Source of the DNA: Phycisphaerae bacterium
Lineage (GTDB): Bacteria; Planctomycetota; Phycisphaerae; Phycisphaerales; SM1A02
Assembly: GCA_002591705.1 (NCBI GenBank)
Contig: PAAB01000036.1
Location: 8,475 to 15,703 of the forward strand
DNA: 7,229 bases
Reading direction: 5' to 3'
Below the pieces are notes generated by a model. The model searched no databases, was not told where the DNA came from, and saw nothing but the letters and a program-made list of their open reading frames with translations. Below are positions 1-6,900 of this stretch, in pieces. The translations under genes and the position numbers were made by a program. Position 1 is the first letter of the stretch. Every line of letters begins with the position of its first letter.

Positions 1-1331
1 TAATTACGGCCTCCTGCATCCTCCAGCCCGCTTTGGGAAGCGAGACCATCTATTCAAACAGTCTCGGCCTGTCGCTGGAAGTCCCGCAGGGAACCAATCA
101 GGTCGGTGCCTCTCAGCCCGGGCAACCCGCATTTATCGTCCTGCGGGAGGGGTCCACTCCGCCCCGCTGGAGTCTACGAATGGAACGCCTGGTCAGCGAA
201 GCCGCGACTGCGACCGATCTCCTGCTGGAACTTATCGGACGTGGGGAATCGCAGGGGGCGTCGGTAGAGATCCTGGCCCGCGAACCCATTCGGATCGGGG
301 ACCAGGAGGCATCAACCACCTGGATCAGCGAATCCCAGCCGAACGGCAAGAACGTGGTCTTCGGCTGGCTCGTGCTGCCGACCGTGCGAAACGACTACGT
401 GGTGGCCACCGCCATCACCCTGCCATCCCACTGGGAAACCACCCGTGCGGACATGGCGGCTATTTTCGGTTCCCTCAGCGTCCAGGACCCCACAACGATG
501 GCGGTGGATCGCGATGCCATGCTGCAACGGGGCGGCCAACTGGTCCGGGCCCTGTCGGAAGATGATCTTCGCAAGCTCATCGGCTTCAAGGAGTTAAGAA
601 GGATATACCGTGGTGGTTCCGGCACGGACACCGAGGTCGGATACTCCCTGATCGAGGTCGCAGAAGCCCCCCGGGGCATGATCAAGCGACAGCGAAACCC
701 AGAGCGGTACTCCGCGGAGGAGCAGGAACAGGGCCTCCTGGTGATGGAGCACAGTCGCATCGTCGCCGATGCCCAACGCCAGATCTACGTCGACCTGCTC
801 AGTCTCCAATGGATGTCCTGGGACATGCAACGGGAGGCTTGGGCCATCACCGCCACCCGACGGCAGGGTGAAGCCCGGGCCACGGAAACCGAGGTCGGAT
901 TTCGAACGGAACCTTCCCTGGGCTCCCCCCGCCCCCGACTGCACGTGATCAAGCAGGACGATGAAATCGGGCTTCGCCAGCCCTACGAATGGGTGGTACC
1001 GGACGGATGGCTCCCCCGCCCTCTGACGGGGCTCCTCAGTCGCCTGATTCCGCACCAGCCCCAGCAGGTCGCCTTCGTCATCTACGATCACACCGCGCAG
1101 GTACCGGCCCTGACCATTCGCACGGACCAGTGGTCGCCGGATCCCAGGATTGCGGGAAGATGGATCCTCGAGTCACGCGTTGGTGAACAGGGCTTCCCGA
1201 CCCGAACCCTCTTCGATCAAAACCGCAACCTTCTCCGGCTCGCCCAGCCGGGAGGAAACACCATCGAACCCTCCACGGTGTCGGACATCCAGCGGCGGTG
1301 GGAGCAGGCCGGCCTTCGCACCGAGGAATGA
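1..1331 (+). CDS. Probably exported protein of unknown function, 5' end cut by window edge
   Basis: The reading frame is open from the window edge (first full codon at 3-5) to TGA at 1329-1331, giving 442 visible residues. The true start lies upstream. A TTG at 33 could be read as a start, but the codons before it read like the tail of a signal peptide (ITASCILQPALGSE), so export is likely. I do not recognise a named family. Two parts can be seen. Residues about 20-165 look like an alpha/beta PsbP/DcrB-type module: 'LGLSLEVP' opening, then an extended stretch rich in strands, ending 'IFGSLSV'. Residues about 200-430 form a beta-rich part with 'TEVGYSLIEV', a conserved-looking 'VVPDGWLPRPL' and an ending 'LFDQNRNLLRLAQPGGNTIEPST'. 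That ending resembles the region before the catalytic domain in planctomycete transglutaminase-like proteins. No catalytic residues, membrane segment or metal motif is evident. The frame and coding status are secure; the domain suggestions are inference. Confidence 0.8.
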   Translation, partial: ITASCILQPALGSETIYSNSLGLSLEVPQGTNQVGASQPGQPAFIVLREGSTPPRWSLRMERLVSEAATATDLLLELIGRGESQGASVEILAREPIRIGDQEASTTWISESQPNGKNVVFGWLVLPTVRNDYVVATAITLPSHWETTRADMAAIFGSLSVQDPTTMAVDRDAMLQRGGQLVRALSEDDLRKLIGFKELRRIYRGGSGTDTEVGYSLIEVAEAPRGMIKRQRNPERYSAEEQEQGLLVMEHSRIVADAQRQIYVDLLSLQWMSWDMQREAWAITATRRQGEARATETEVGFRTEPSLGSPRPRLHVIKQDDEIGLRQPYEWVVPDGWLPRPLTGLLSRLIPHQPQQVAFVIYDHTAQVPALTIRTDQWSPDPRIAGRWILESRVGEQGFPTRTLFDQNRNLLRLAQPGGNTIEPSTVSDIQRRWEQAGLRTEE

Positions 1332-1334
1332 TCA
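1329..1334. other. Back-to-back stop codons of two convergent genes
   Basis: The plus-strand gene ends with TGA at 1329-1331 and the minus-strand gene ends with TGA read from 1334 to 1332. Together they form the palindrome TGATCA with no intergenic base. Any transcription terminator for either gene must therefore lie inside the opposing coding sequence. I found no obvious hairpin plus T-run here. Confidence 0.9.
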
Positions 1335-2657
1335 GTCCAACTCCGTCTCGAGGGCCCGCTTCAGGACATCCAGTGCATCCCCGTCGTAGAGCGGAAACGG
1401 CCAGTCACGACGGACCGACAGAGCCGTCAGCTCCTCGATGCGGCGAAGGGCATCGTCCTGATCGACCTCGCCCTCGATTCGCCGGTCGATCCATTCGTGC
1501 ATCCGATCCCACACCAATCGCCGTTCGTGCGAACCGCGGGGCAGCGACGCGATTTCCGCCAATGCCTTGGCCTTGATCGGACCGGGCCCACGCGTCGCAC
1601 CGGACGTCTCTGGATCATGCCTTCGTCGACGCACCTGCTGCAGCACCCCGTTGCGATTCGACTCGAGCCATTGGGTACCGAGGATCGGCAATCTGAGATC
1701 CGCTGTGACCATGGCCCTGGGGGAAGGTCGGACTCCCAACCAGGCGCCCATCCAGTCCTCCATGGCCTCGTCGTAGCGCCACCCTCCCAGACCATGGATG
1801 AAGAGATCCGCCACGCCCACTCGTGCCAGGGACGTCAGAAGAAGAGCCTTGGGATGAAGTCCGTCGCAGTGGAGGTCATCCATGCGTGCGGTACGCAGCG
1901 CATCTCCCTGCTCAATCCACAGCGGAAGCGCACTGGAATCCGCATCGGTCTGCAGACGCCGCACGCCGAGGGTCGGATGCCGATCCACTGCGTTATTGAA
2001 GGCGGCAACGCAGCCCGGCGTGTCCGTGGACATGCGTCCCAGCAGCAGGGATGCCACGCTGGTCTCCATCAGCTGCGACACGGTGATGGTTCGCATCGCG
2101 GCGACCCACGGTTTCATGAGCCGATTCAGGGCCCCGGCGCACTGCAAGGCTGCATTCGACGCCCCGCACTCCGCTTCCAGGGCCGCGTGCCAGGCGTGCA
2201 GGCCGTCAAGCACCCCGGGCATGGCCTCCGCATCCGGAACCGGTCGGGGGCGCTTCGCGTGCTCCCGACACATCGGTCGCTCCGAATGCCCGTCGAGATA
2301 CTTCCAGCTGGCGGTGGCGAATGAATCCGCATCCACACCACTCGGCCATTCCATCCGGTTCCATGCACCACGGTGGGCATCCACGACCAGATGCACCAGC
2401 TGCGCGTCGTGCCGGGCAGCAAGCAGATCTCCAAGCATGAACTTGGCCAGGATCCCCGGGTGCCACGGCTCGGGCTGATGTCCGACCACGATCACCGGTC
2501 GATCCGGATCCAGACCGAGTTCGGCCCGGGTGCGGGCCTGCAGCTCGGACACCGACATGCCATCGATCGAGCCCCGCTCGACCGGACCGGACATCGTCCA
2601 CGGGACGGAGGACGGGTCCGGATCCCAGCGAAGATCGATCGTCGGCATCGTCGTCAT
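1332..2657 (-). CDS. BshC-like conserved protein of unknown function (GHQP...HPG family)
   Basis: This is a 441-residue protein. The open frame continues upstream to 2801, but that extension would lie inside the glycosyltransferase gene and has arginine/cysteine-rich shadow-like composition. I therefore chose the ATG at 2657, one base after that gene's stop (ATG at 2648 is a near-equal alternative). No Shine-Dalgarno sequence precedes either, so translation probably depends on coupling. Visible landmarks are 'VVGHQPEPWHPGILAKF' (residues 57-73), 'VHLVVDAHRG' (88-97), 'LHPKALLLTSLARV' (267-280), 'LFIHGLGGWRYDE' (285-297), and a C-terminal 'LPRGSHERR' (372-380) before a short helical tail. The order parallels BshC, the bacillithiol-synthesis cysteine ligase: a GQQ loop, an xxDxH strand, a GpGEi.Y motif and a 'P.G..QER' segment. 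Here the loop is GHQP, the GEi.Y signature is GGWRYDE, and the protein is about 100 residues shorter than BshC. A related Rossmann-type fold is plausible, but true BshC function is doubtful and the substrate is unknown. Confidence 0.8.
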   Translation of the reverse strand: MTTMPTIDLRWDPDPSSVPWTMSGPVERGSIDGMSVSELQARTRAELGLDPDRPVIVVGHQPEPWHPGILAKFMLGDLLAARHDAQLVHLVVDAHRGAWNRMEWPSGVDADSFATASWKYLDGHSERPMCREHAKRPRPVPDAEAMPGVLDGLHAWHAALEAECGASNAALQCAGALNRLMKPWVAAMRTITVSQLMETSVASLLLGRMSTDTPGCVAAFNNAVDRHPTLGVRRLQTDADSSALPLWIEQGDALRTARMDDLHCDGLHPKALLLTSLARVGVADLFIHGLGGWRYDEAMEDWMGAWLGVRPSPRAMVTADLRLPILGTQWLESNRNGVLQQVRRRRHDPETSGATRGPGPIKAKALAEIASLPRGSHERRLVWDRMHEWIDRRIEGEVDQDDALRRIEELTALSVRRDWPFPLYDGDALDVLKRALETELD

Positions 2658-2658
2658 A

Positions 2659-3429
2659 TCAGTCCGCGATGAGATCCGCGGCATCCTGATCCAGTCCGGC
2701 ACAGGCCGTCGCGGGCAGTCGGTCCCGGCATCGCCGCAATTCGCGGTGCAGGGTCGCTTCGTAGTGGCGGCGGCGGATCTCCACGTCGTCCAGCGGACCA
2801 CCGAAGGTTCGGTTCGGATCGTTGTAGATCAGTCGGACCGGCAGTTCGACGATGCGAAGATCCGCCGCAACCGCCTGGACCCAGAACTGCATCGGAAAGT
2901 CGTAGCCGTCCGCATCGAGTTCCAGGGGGCCGCAGGCCCGGGTGCGATAGGCCTTAAAGCCGCAGAAGGAGTCGGTGATCGAAAGATCCAGCCGCGCGTT
3001 GAGCTCCTGCGTGAGCATACGGTTCGTGGACCGACGATCCTCCGGTGGCGCATCGTTCTCCGGATGCACGTCGAGGTAGCGGCTTCCGGAAATGACGTCG
3101 GCATCGTTGCGCTCGATGGCTTCGATGAAGGCCGGAATCGACTCCGGCTCGTGCTGCCGATCGCAGTCCATCGTGATGAGCCAGTCGTAGGCGCCGCAGC
3201 AGGCCCAGCGGATCATGTCCTGCATGGAACGTCCGTAGCCGCGGTTCACGGCGTGCCGGGCGACCTCGACCGCTTGTCGGGCCAGCAGCATGGGGGTCTC
3301 GTCCGTGGAACCGTCATCCACCACGAGCACGTCGCAGCCGTAGCCACGCACCGCCTCGAGGACATCCGGAACGGATGCCGCCTCGTTGTAGACCGGGATG
3401 CCGATGAGAATTCGTGATGTGTCCGACAC
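2659..3429 (-). CDS. Family 2 glycosyltransferase, dolichyl/polyprenyl-phosphate mannosyltransferase (DPM1)-like
   Basis: This is a 256-residue GT-A fold enzyme expected to transfer a sugar from a nucleotide-sugar donor, by analogy to a polyprenyl phosphate or another envelope acceptor. Motifs in order are 'IPVYNE' (11-16), the donor-binding 'VVDDGSTDE' (36-44), the metal-binding DxD as 'MDCDRQHEP' (87-95, where DADGQH is usual), 'ISGSRY' (113-118), 'STNRMLT' (134-140), 'DSFCGFKAYR' (153-162), and a basic 'ELPVRLIYNDPNRTFGG' (195-211) typical of DPM1-like enzymes. There is no hydrophobic C-terminal pair of helices, so it is the soluble, DPM1-only type, probably peripheral at the cytoplasmic membrane face. 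The start is GTG at 3429, supported by a GAGGG ribosome-binding sequence seven bases upstream. The next gene begins one base past its stop, suggesting co-translation. The family assignment is firm; donor and acceptor cannot be told from sequence. Confidence 0.9.
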   Translation of the reverse strand: MSDTSRILIGIPVYNEAASVPDVLEAVRGYGCDVLVVDDGSTDETPMLLARQAVEVARHAVNRGYGRSMQDMIRWACCGAYDWLITMDCDRQHEPESIPAFIEAIERNDADVISGSRYLDVHPENDAPPEDRRSTNRMLTQELNARLDLSITDSFCGFKAYRTRACGPLELDADGYDFPMQFWVQAVAADLRIVELPVRLIYNDPNRTFGGPLDDVEIRRRHYEATLHRELRRCRDRLPATACAGLDQDAADLIAD

Positions 3430-3436
3430 GGTGCCG

Positions 3437-3441
3437 CCCTC
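3437..3441 (-). promoter_or_regulatory. Ribosome-binding site for the GT2 gene
   Basis: On the minus strand this reads GAGGG, followed by seven bases and then the GTG at 3429-3427. It decides the start, because GTG would otherwise be ambiguous. Confidence 0.6.
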
Positions 3442-3460
3442 GACTGAATGCAGACACGCC

Positions 3461-3489
3461 AGTGTAGAAAGGTCGCGAAGTCGTATCCA
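3461..3489 (-). promoter_or_regulatory. Weak candidate sigma-70-type promoter ahead of the GT2 gene
   Basis: On the minus strand TGGATA (3489-3484) and TACACT (3466-3461) each match four of six consensus bases, with a 17-base spacer. They lie in the 64-base gap after the exoribonuclease stop, the largest gap in the series. With such degenerate boxes in GC-rich DNA, a chance match is quite possible. If real, it would let the last two genes be transcribed apart from the lysS-led part. Confidence 0.2.
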
Positions 3490-3493
3490 GCCC

Positions 3494-4507
3494 CTAGCCG
3501 AAGAGTTCGCCGGAAGCGTCCATTGCGGACTCCTCCACCCCTTCGTCGAGCGGGCGCGGCCGGTAGAGCCGGTTCTGCCAGAGGCCCCAGATCCGATCCG
3601 TGAAGTCTCCCACCATCGCCGTACCGGATTGGACGGATGTCAGGGCCATCTGGGTCTTCGCGTCGAGGTTGTCGAGCATCGAGATGAAGACGGCTTCGGG
3701 CGTCGACGGAGGCTTCAGCGCGCCGTATTCGGCTTCCCCGTGATGACTGAGGACGATGTTCTGCAGGACGCGCAGCGTCTCGCCCGGCAGCGGCGGATCG
3801 AGGGTGTCGGCCTTCTGCTGCAGCCAGATCGCACCGCGGGCGATGTGTCCCACGAGGTTGCCCTCCGCGGTGTAGTCGAACCCCTTTTCCCAGGTCAGTT
3901 CGATCGTCTTGCCGAGATCGTGGATGAAGAGCCCCATGAGCACGAGATCGCGGTTCAGTTCGCCCCGGTAGAGAGGAAGCACCGCATCGGCGATGCGCAT
4001 GAGCTGCCAGGTGTGCTCCAACAGGCCGCCGATCCAGGCGTGGTGCATCGCCATCGCGGCCGGCGCCATGCGGAATCGGGCGATCAGCTGCTCATCACCG
4101 AGGTAGGCGTTGGCCAGCGCCTGCATCGCGGGATGCTCCATCGAGGTGAGCATGCCGACCACGTCGGCGAACATCGATTCGATGTCCTGGGAGGTCGACG
4201 GAAGCAGGTCCTGCATCTGCTCCTCGCTGACCTCGCAGGCCTCGATGGTGTCGATGCGGATCTGGACCTGATCCTTGAACGTCTCGGCGCTGCCCTCGAT
4301 CTGGACGAATCCGGTGGCGGCGACGTCCTTGAGCCGGTGCTCGTCGAACGACCACAAGCGACCGGGCACCTCGCCCGTCGCATCTCGCAGCAGACACTTG
4401 AGGTAGGGCTTGCCCTGCCGCGTGGTCGCCACCTGGGGGTTGCCCAGGCAGTAGACGCCCGACACCCATTGCGATCCGGCCAGTGTTCCAAGTTCGGTAT
4501 GCACCAT
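3494..4507 (-). CDS. yhaM: YhaM-type 3'-5' exoribonuclease (OB-fold plus HD domain)
   Basis: This is a 337-residue cytoplasmic protein, close to the roughly 310-320 residues usual for YhaM. Residues about 12-92 form the nucleic-acid-binding OB-fold ('SGVYCLGNPQVATTRQGKPY', then 'LKCLLRDATGEVPGRLW'). Residues about 150-315 form the HD phosphohydrolase domain. Its metal and catalytic signatures are visible: 'HHAWIGGLLEHT' (155-166), 'FIHDLGK' (194-200, the HD pair at 196-197), 'GHI' (220-222), 'LSHHGE' (253-258) and 'LDNLDAK' (278-284). YhaM enzymes trim RNA, and also DNA in vitro, from the 3' end with Mn-dependent activity, and take part in RNA turnover. The ATG at 4507 is preceded by a strong AAGGA-type site. 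It lies 27 bases after nnrD and probably belongs to the same transcript. The last about 20 residues are an acidic tail outside the domain. The family is best known from Firmicutes, but HD/OB relatives occur more widely. Domain assignment is very secure; the exact substrate is inferred. Confidence 0.92.
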   Translation of the reverse strand: MVHTELGTLAGSQWVSGVYCLGNPQVATTRQGKPYLKCLLRDATGEVPGRLWSFDEHRLKDVAATGFVQIEGSAETFKDQVQIRIDTIEACEVSEEQMQDLLPSTSQDIESMFADVVGMLTSMEHPAMQALANAYLGDEQLIARFRMAPAAMAMHHAWIGGLLEHTWQLMRIADAVLPLYRGELNRDLVLMGLFIHDLGKTIELTWEKGFDYTAEGNLVGHIARGAIWLQQKADTLDPPLPGETLRVLQNIVLSHHGEAEYGALKPPSTPEAVFISMLDNLDAKTQMALTSVQSGTAMVGDFTDRIWGLWQNRLYRPRPLDEGVEESAMDASGELFG

Positions 4508-4515
4508 GGTCGATC

Positions 4516-4523
4516 TTCCTTCC
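4516..4523 (-). promoter_or_regulatory. Ribosome-binding site for yhaM
   Basis: On the minus strand this reads GGAAGGAA, with AGGA placed nine bases before the ATG at 4507. It occupies much of the 27-base gap after the nnrD stop. This is the clearest Shine-Dalgarno sequence in the window and fixes the yhaM start. Confidence 0.65.
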
Positions 4524-4534
4524 CGTTCGAAGGC

Positions 4535-5434
4535 CTACAGACTACCACCGACCTCGCGCATCGCCATCGGCAATGCGTCGGCCAGATCGGAAGCGAGAAT
4601 TCCCACCGATCCGTGCGTTCGCTCCCACCCGCGTCCGGCCGTGGCGTGCAGCAGCGTGCCCAGGGCCGCCAATGCCTCGGGCGGTTCCCCGACCGCCTGC
4701 GCCAGCAGCGAACCGATCACCCCCGCCTGCACATCACCGCTGCCCGGAACGGCGAGCACCACCGACCCGGCCTCACAGATCCACTCCCGGGTCCCGTCGG
4801 TCACGACGGATCCGGGCCCCTTCAGCACCACGACACCGCCCACCCGTCGGGCCAGGGAGGCAGCGGCTTCTCGTCGCGATGCTTCGCCCTCCCCCACATC
4901 GGGCAATCCGAGTGACGATGCGAGCCGGGTGTACTCCCCGGGATGAGGCGTCAGCACGCACGACCTGGCGCACCCGTCCAGAATCGATGGATCGTCCGCA
5001 ACGGCGTTCAGTGCATCGGCGTCGATCACCATCGGGGCACCGGTTTTCGAAAGCAGACGCGCAACCAGCCGCCGCACGGCCGGACCACGACCCATTCCCG
5101 GTCCGACGACCACCGCGTCCACGGTCGGTTCGATCGCATCGATCAACTTCATCGCGGCGGACGCATCGAGATCGCCATCGCCGTCGACGGGCAGGACGCA
5201 CCCGGTCGCGGAGGGCACGATCGTCAGCGTCCGATCCAGGATCGGTTCGGGCGTGGCGAGCACCACACGACCGCATCCACTCCGCAAGGCCCCCAATGCC
5301 GTCAGCGCCGGCGCGCCGAGCATCCGCTCGGCCGAGCCGCTGCGACCACCGATGACCAGCACGGTCCCGAAGGTGCCCTTGTGTCCGTCGACGGGCCGGA
5401 TCGGCAACGCACTGGGAACCAGCGGTCCCGTCAC
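4535..5434 (-). CDS. nnrD: ADP-dependent (S)-NAD(P)H-hydrate dehydratase
   Basis: This 299-residue protein of the ribokinase-like YjeF C-terminal family uses ADP to dehydrate the S-form of damaged NADHX/NADPHX back to NADH/NADPH in the cytoplasm. Signatures in order are 'GHKGTFGTVLVIGGRSG' (17-33), 'ALRSGCGRV' (49-57), 'VVVGPGMGR' (108-116), 'VIDADALN' (136-143), 'LTPHPGE' (161-167), 'VVLKGPGSVVTDG' (202-214) and 'PGSGDVQAGVIG' (230-241), with the presumed catalytic Asp at 234. The N-terminal NnrE epimerase domain found in fused bacterial Nnr proteins is absent, so an epimerase must be encoded elsewhere if the pathway is complete. The usual NPTGNPGMATGGSGD loop reads EAGSVVLAVPGSGD here: the GSGD core is kept, but the N-P-G part is not. 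The GTG start overlaps the stop of the preceding gene (GTGA), with GAGGT ten bases upstream, indicating translational coupling. Family call is firm. Confidence 0.93.
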   Translation of the reverse strand: MTGPLVPSALPIRPVDGHKGTFGTVLVIGGRSGSAERMLGAPALTALGALRSGCGRVVLATPEPILDRTLTIVPSATGCVLPVDGDGDLDASAAMKLIDAIEPTVDAVVVGPGMGRGPAVRRLVARLLSKTGAPMVIDADALNAVADDPSILDGCARSCVLTPHPGEYTRLASSLGLPDVGEGEASRREAAASLARRVGGVVVLKGPGSVVTDGTREWICEAGSVVLAVPGSGDVQAGVIGSLLAQAVGEPPEALAALGTLLHATAGRGWERTHGSVGILASDLADALPMAMREVGGSL

Positions 5435-6900
5435 TTGGCGTCGACCTCGAGAACGTCGATCTCCATGTTGCCGATGAGGGCCAGCATGTTGTACTGATCA
5501 CCGACCCCGGTGTCGTCGGCGAGGCTCGACGTGTCCACCAGGACATGACCGACGGTGTAGGCGACGGGCAACGTCGCATCGAGATCGATCCAATGCCCGT
5601 CGACGATCGCCTGAGTCCACATGTGCCAGCCGTAGACGCCCTCCCCCTGGGCCGTCTCGGGATTGAAGTACACCAGTCCCGTGGCGACCCGGGCGGGGAT
5701 GCCGTCCACCCGCAGCATGGCGGCCAGCAGCACTCCGTGCTCGGAACAGTCCCCGGTCCGGTTGCGGGCGGTCTCGGACGCCGAGGCGAAGGCCGTCCGG
5801 TAGTTCTTGATGGAGATCCAGCGGTGCACGAAGGATCGCAACGCTTCGGCCCGCTCGCCGACATCGGTCCCCACGTCGACGAGCGCGCGATCGACGAGAT
5901 CCCGGATCGCCTTGTCGCCCGGATCGATCATTCCGGAACCCGACCGGTACTGCGGATCCGCAATCTCCTCCTGCGAGGCCTTCGAAGGCGAGTCCAGATT
6001 CATGGTCTGAATGACGGCGCCCGCTTCATCCGTCGGCTCCACCCGCTGATACCCGACGGAAGGAAGATCCGGCATGGCACCATCCTTCGCACGGAGTCGG
6101 AATCGTCCGTTGCGGGCGTGCAGCCAGTTCGGAATCGGACGGTCGGGCTCGATCATCAGGTTGAGCATGAGCTCCGGACTCTTCCCCTCCAGGGCGGCCA
6201 TGGCCTGTTCGCGGGTGGAGAGCGTCATGTCGATCTGGCCGAAGGGGGCCTTCATCTCCGTGGACAGCAGCGTCCAGTCGGGTCCGTACTTCGAGATCGA
6301 GGGAAACGGCAGCTTGTCCATCTGCATCGACCACACACTGGCGGTCTGCGGGCGTCCCTCGACGAGGATCTCCTCGGAGCCGATTCGGTTGTAGGTCATG
6401 GTCACCGGCTCGGGCCCGAAATCCGGCGAGAGCGTGGTGAGGACGACGGTGTCGTTCCCCGCTTGGGCGGACTCTTTGAAGGCGTCCTGCAAGGCACCGG
6501 GAGCGAACCATGGGATCGAAGGCGCCGGCACCGTCGTTTCGTTGCGACGGCCGTCCTGCTCGGTGACGATGCGGATCGAGTCTTCCTCGAACGTCCACAG
6601 GGTGGTCATCTGCTGCACACCCATGTCCTGCCGTGACGTCATCGAACGGGGCGTGCCGTCCCGCGATTCGACCCATTCCACCTGCACGGTCATCGAGACT
6701 TCGACGCCCGCGCGACTGATACGGAAGGCGGTCTCGTTCATGGTGGTGCGGGCATCGCCCTCGACACGGTCGACCATGTGGGACCAGCCGGCCGGCGACC
6801 CCGCCAACGACATGCCGTACCACTGGTCGGAATCGGCAAGGGCCGGGGCGTTCAGTGCCGCCACGAGCAGGAATGCCGCGAGACGCGTGACCGGATTCAT
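5431..6900 (-). CDS. Exported transglutaminase-like (papain-fold) protein
   Basis: This is a 489-residue protein. Residues 1-22 are a classic signal peptide: basic MNPVTR, a hydrophobic core, and an ALA cleavage site before Asp23, so it acts outside the cytoplasmic membrane. Residues about 25-300 are a long, beta-rich, mostly hydrophilic region of unknown role. Residues about 325-450 are the transglutaminase-like core, with a full triad: Cys385 in 'RTGDCSEHG', His426 in 'VYGWHMWTQ', and Asp441 in 'WIDLDAT'. '[17 protein letters not shown]' (396-412) is the typical strand between Cys and His. In bacteria such domains usually act as cysteine proteases or amidases rather than cross-linkers; the substrate is not evident. 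No C-terminal anchor is seen. The ATG overlaps the lysS stop (ATGA), with GGAGG four bases upstream, and its own stop overlaps the nnrD start. Catalytic-domain assignment is strong; physiological function is unknown. Confidence 0.88.
   Translation of the reverse strand: MNPVTRLAAFLLVAALNAPALADSDQWYGMSLAGSPAGWSHMVDRVEGDARTTMNETAFRISRAGVEVSMTVQVEWVESRDGTPRSMTSRQDMGVQQMTTLWTFEEDSIRIVTEQDGRRNETTVPAPSIPWFAPGALQDAFKESAQAGNDTVVLTTLSPDFGPEPVTMTYNRIGSEEILVEGRPQTASVWSMQMDKLPFPSISKYGPDWTLLSTEMKAPFGQIDMTLSTREQAMAALEGKSPELMLNLMIEPDRPIPNWLHARNGRFRLRAKDGAMPDLPSVGYQRVEPTDEAGAVIQTMNLDSPSKASQEEIADPQYRSGSGMIDPGDKAIRDLVDRALVDVGTDVGERAEALRSFVHRWISIKNYRTAFASASETARNRTGDCSEHGVLLAAMLRVDGIPARVATGLVYFNPETAQGEGVYGWHMWTQAIVDGHWIDLDATLPVAYTVGHVLVDTSSLADDTGVGDQYNMLALIGNMEIDVLEVDAK

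Noticed and set aside
33..35. TTG as the start of the left-edge gene
   Set aside because: The frame stays open to the window edge, and the preceding codons look like a signal-peptide end. There is no ribosome-binding sequence before it.
1497..2324. A 275-codon plus-strand open frame opposite the BshC-like gene
   Set aside because: It has no domain and shadow-type composition, whereas the minus-strand frame carries ordered motifs and sits in the operon.
2658..2801. An upstream extension of the BshC-like frame to a start at 2801
   Set aside because: It would overlap about 140 bases of the glycosyltransferase gene, and the translated extension is rich in Arg, Cys and Thr with no similarity to an ordered protein. 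The ATG at 2657 sits right after the GT2 stop.
2530..3417. A 295-codon plus-strand open frame
   Set aside because: It is antisense to the glycosyltransferase, whose motifs are intact. The product has no family features.
3398..4915. A 505-codon plus-strand open frame, the longest uninterrupted one in the window
   Set aside because: It runs antisense across the exoribonuclease and into nnrD, both with unmistakable family motifs. Its product is a His/Arg/Asp/Gly-rich, motif-free sequence typical of antisense frames in GC-rich DNA.
4773..5864. A 363-codon minus-strand open frame overlapping nnrD and the transglutaminase-like gene
   Set aside because: It is out of frame with both genes. Its product is arginine/serine/proline-rich without domains, and the two real genes account for this DNA.
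5545..6636. A 363-codon plus-strand open frame
   Set aside because: It lies wholly antisense to the transglutaminase-like gene and shows no recognisable domain, with arginine/glycine/histidine-rich composition.
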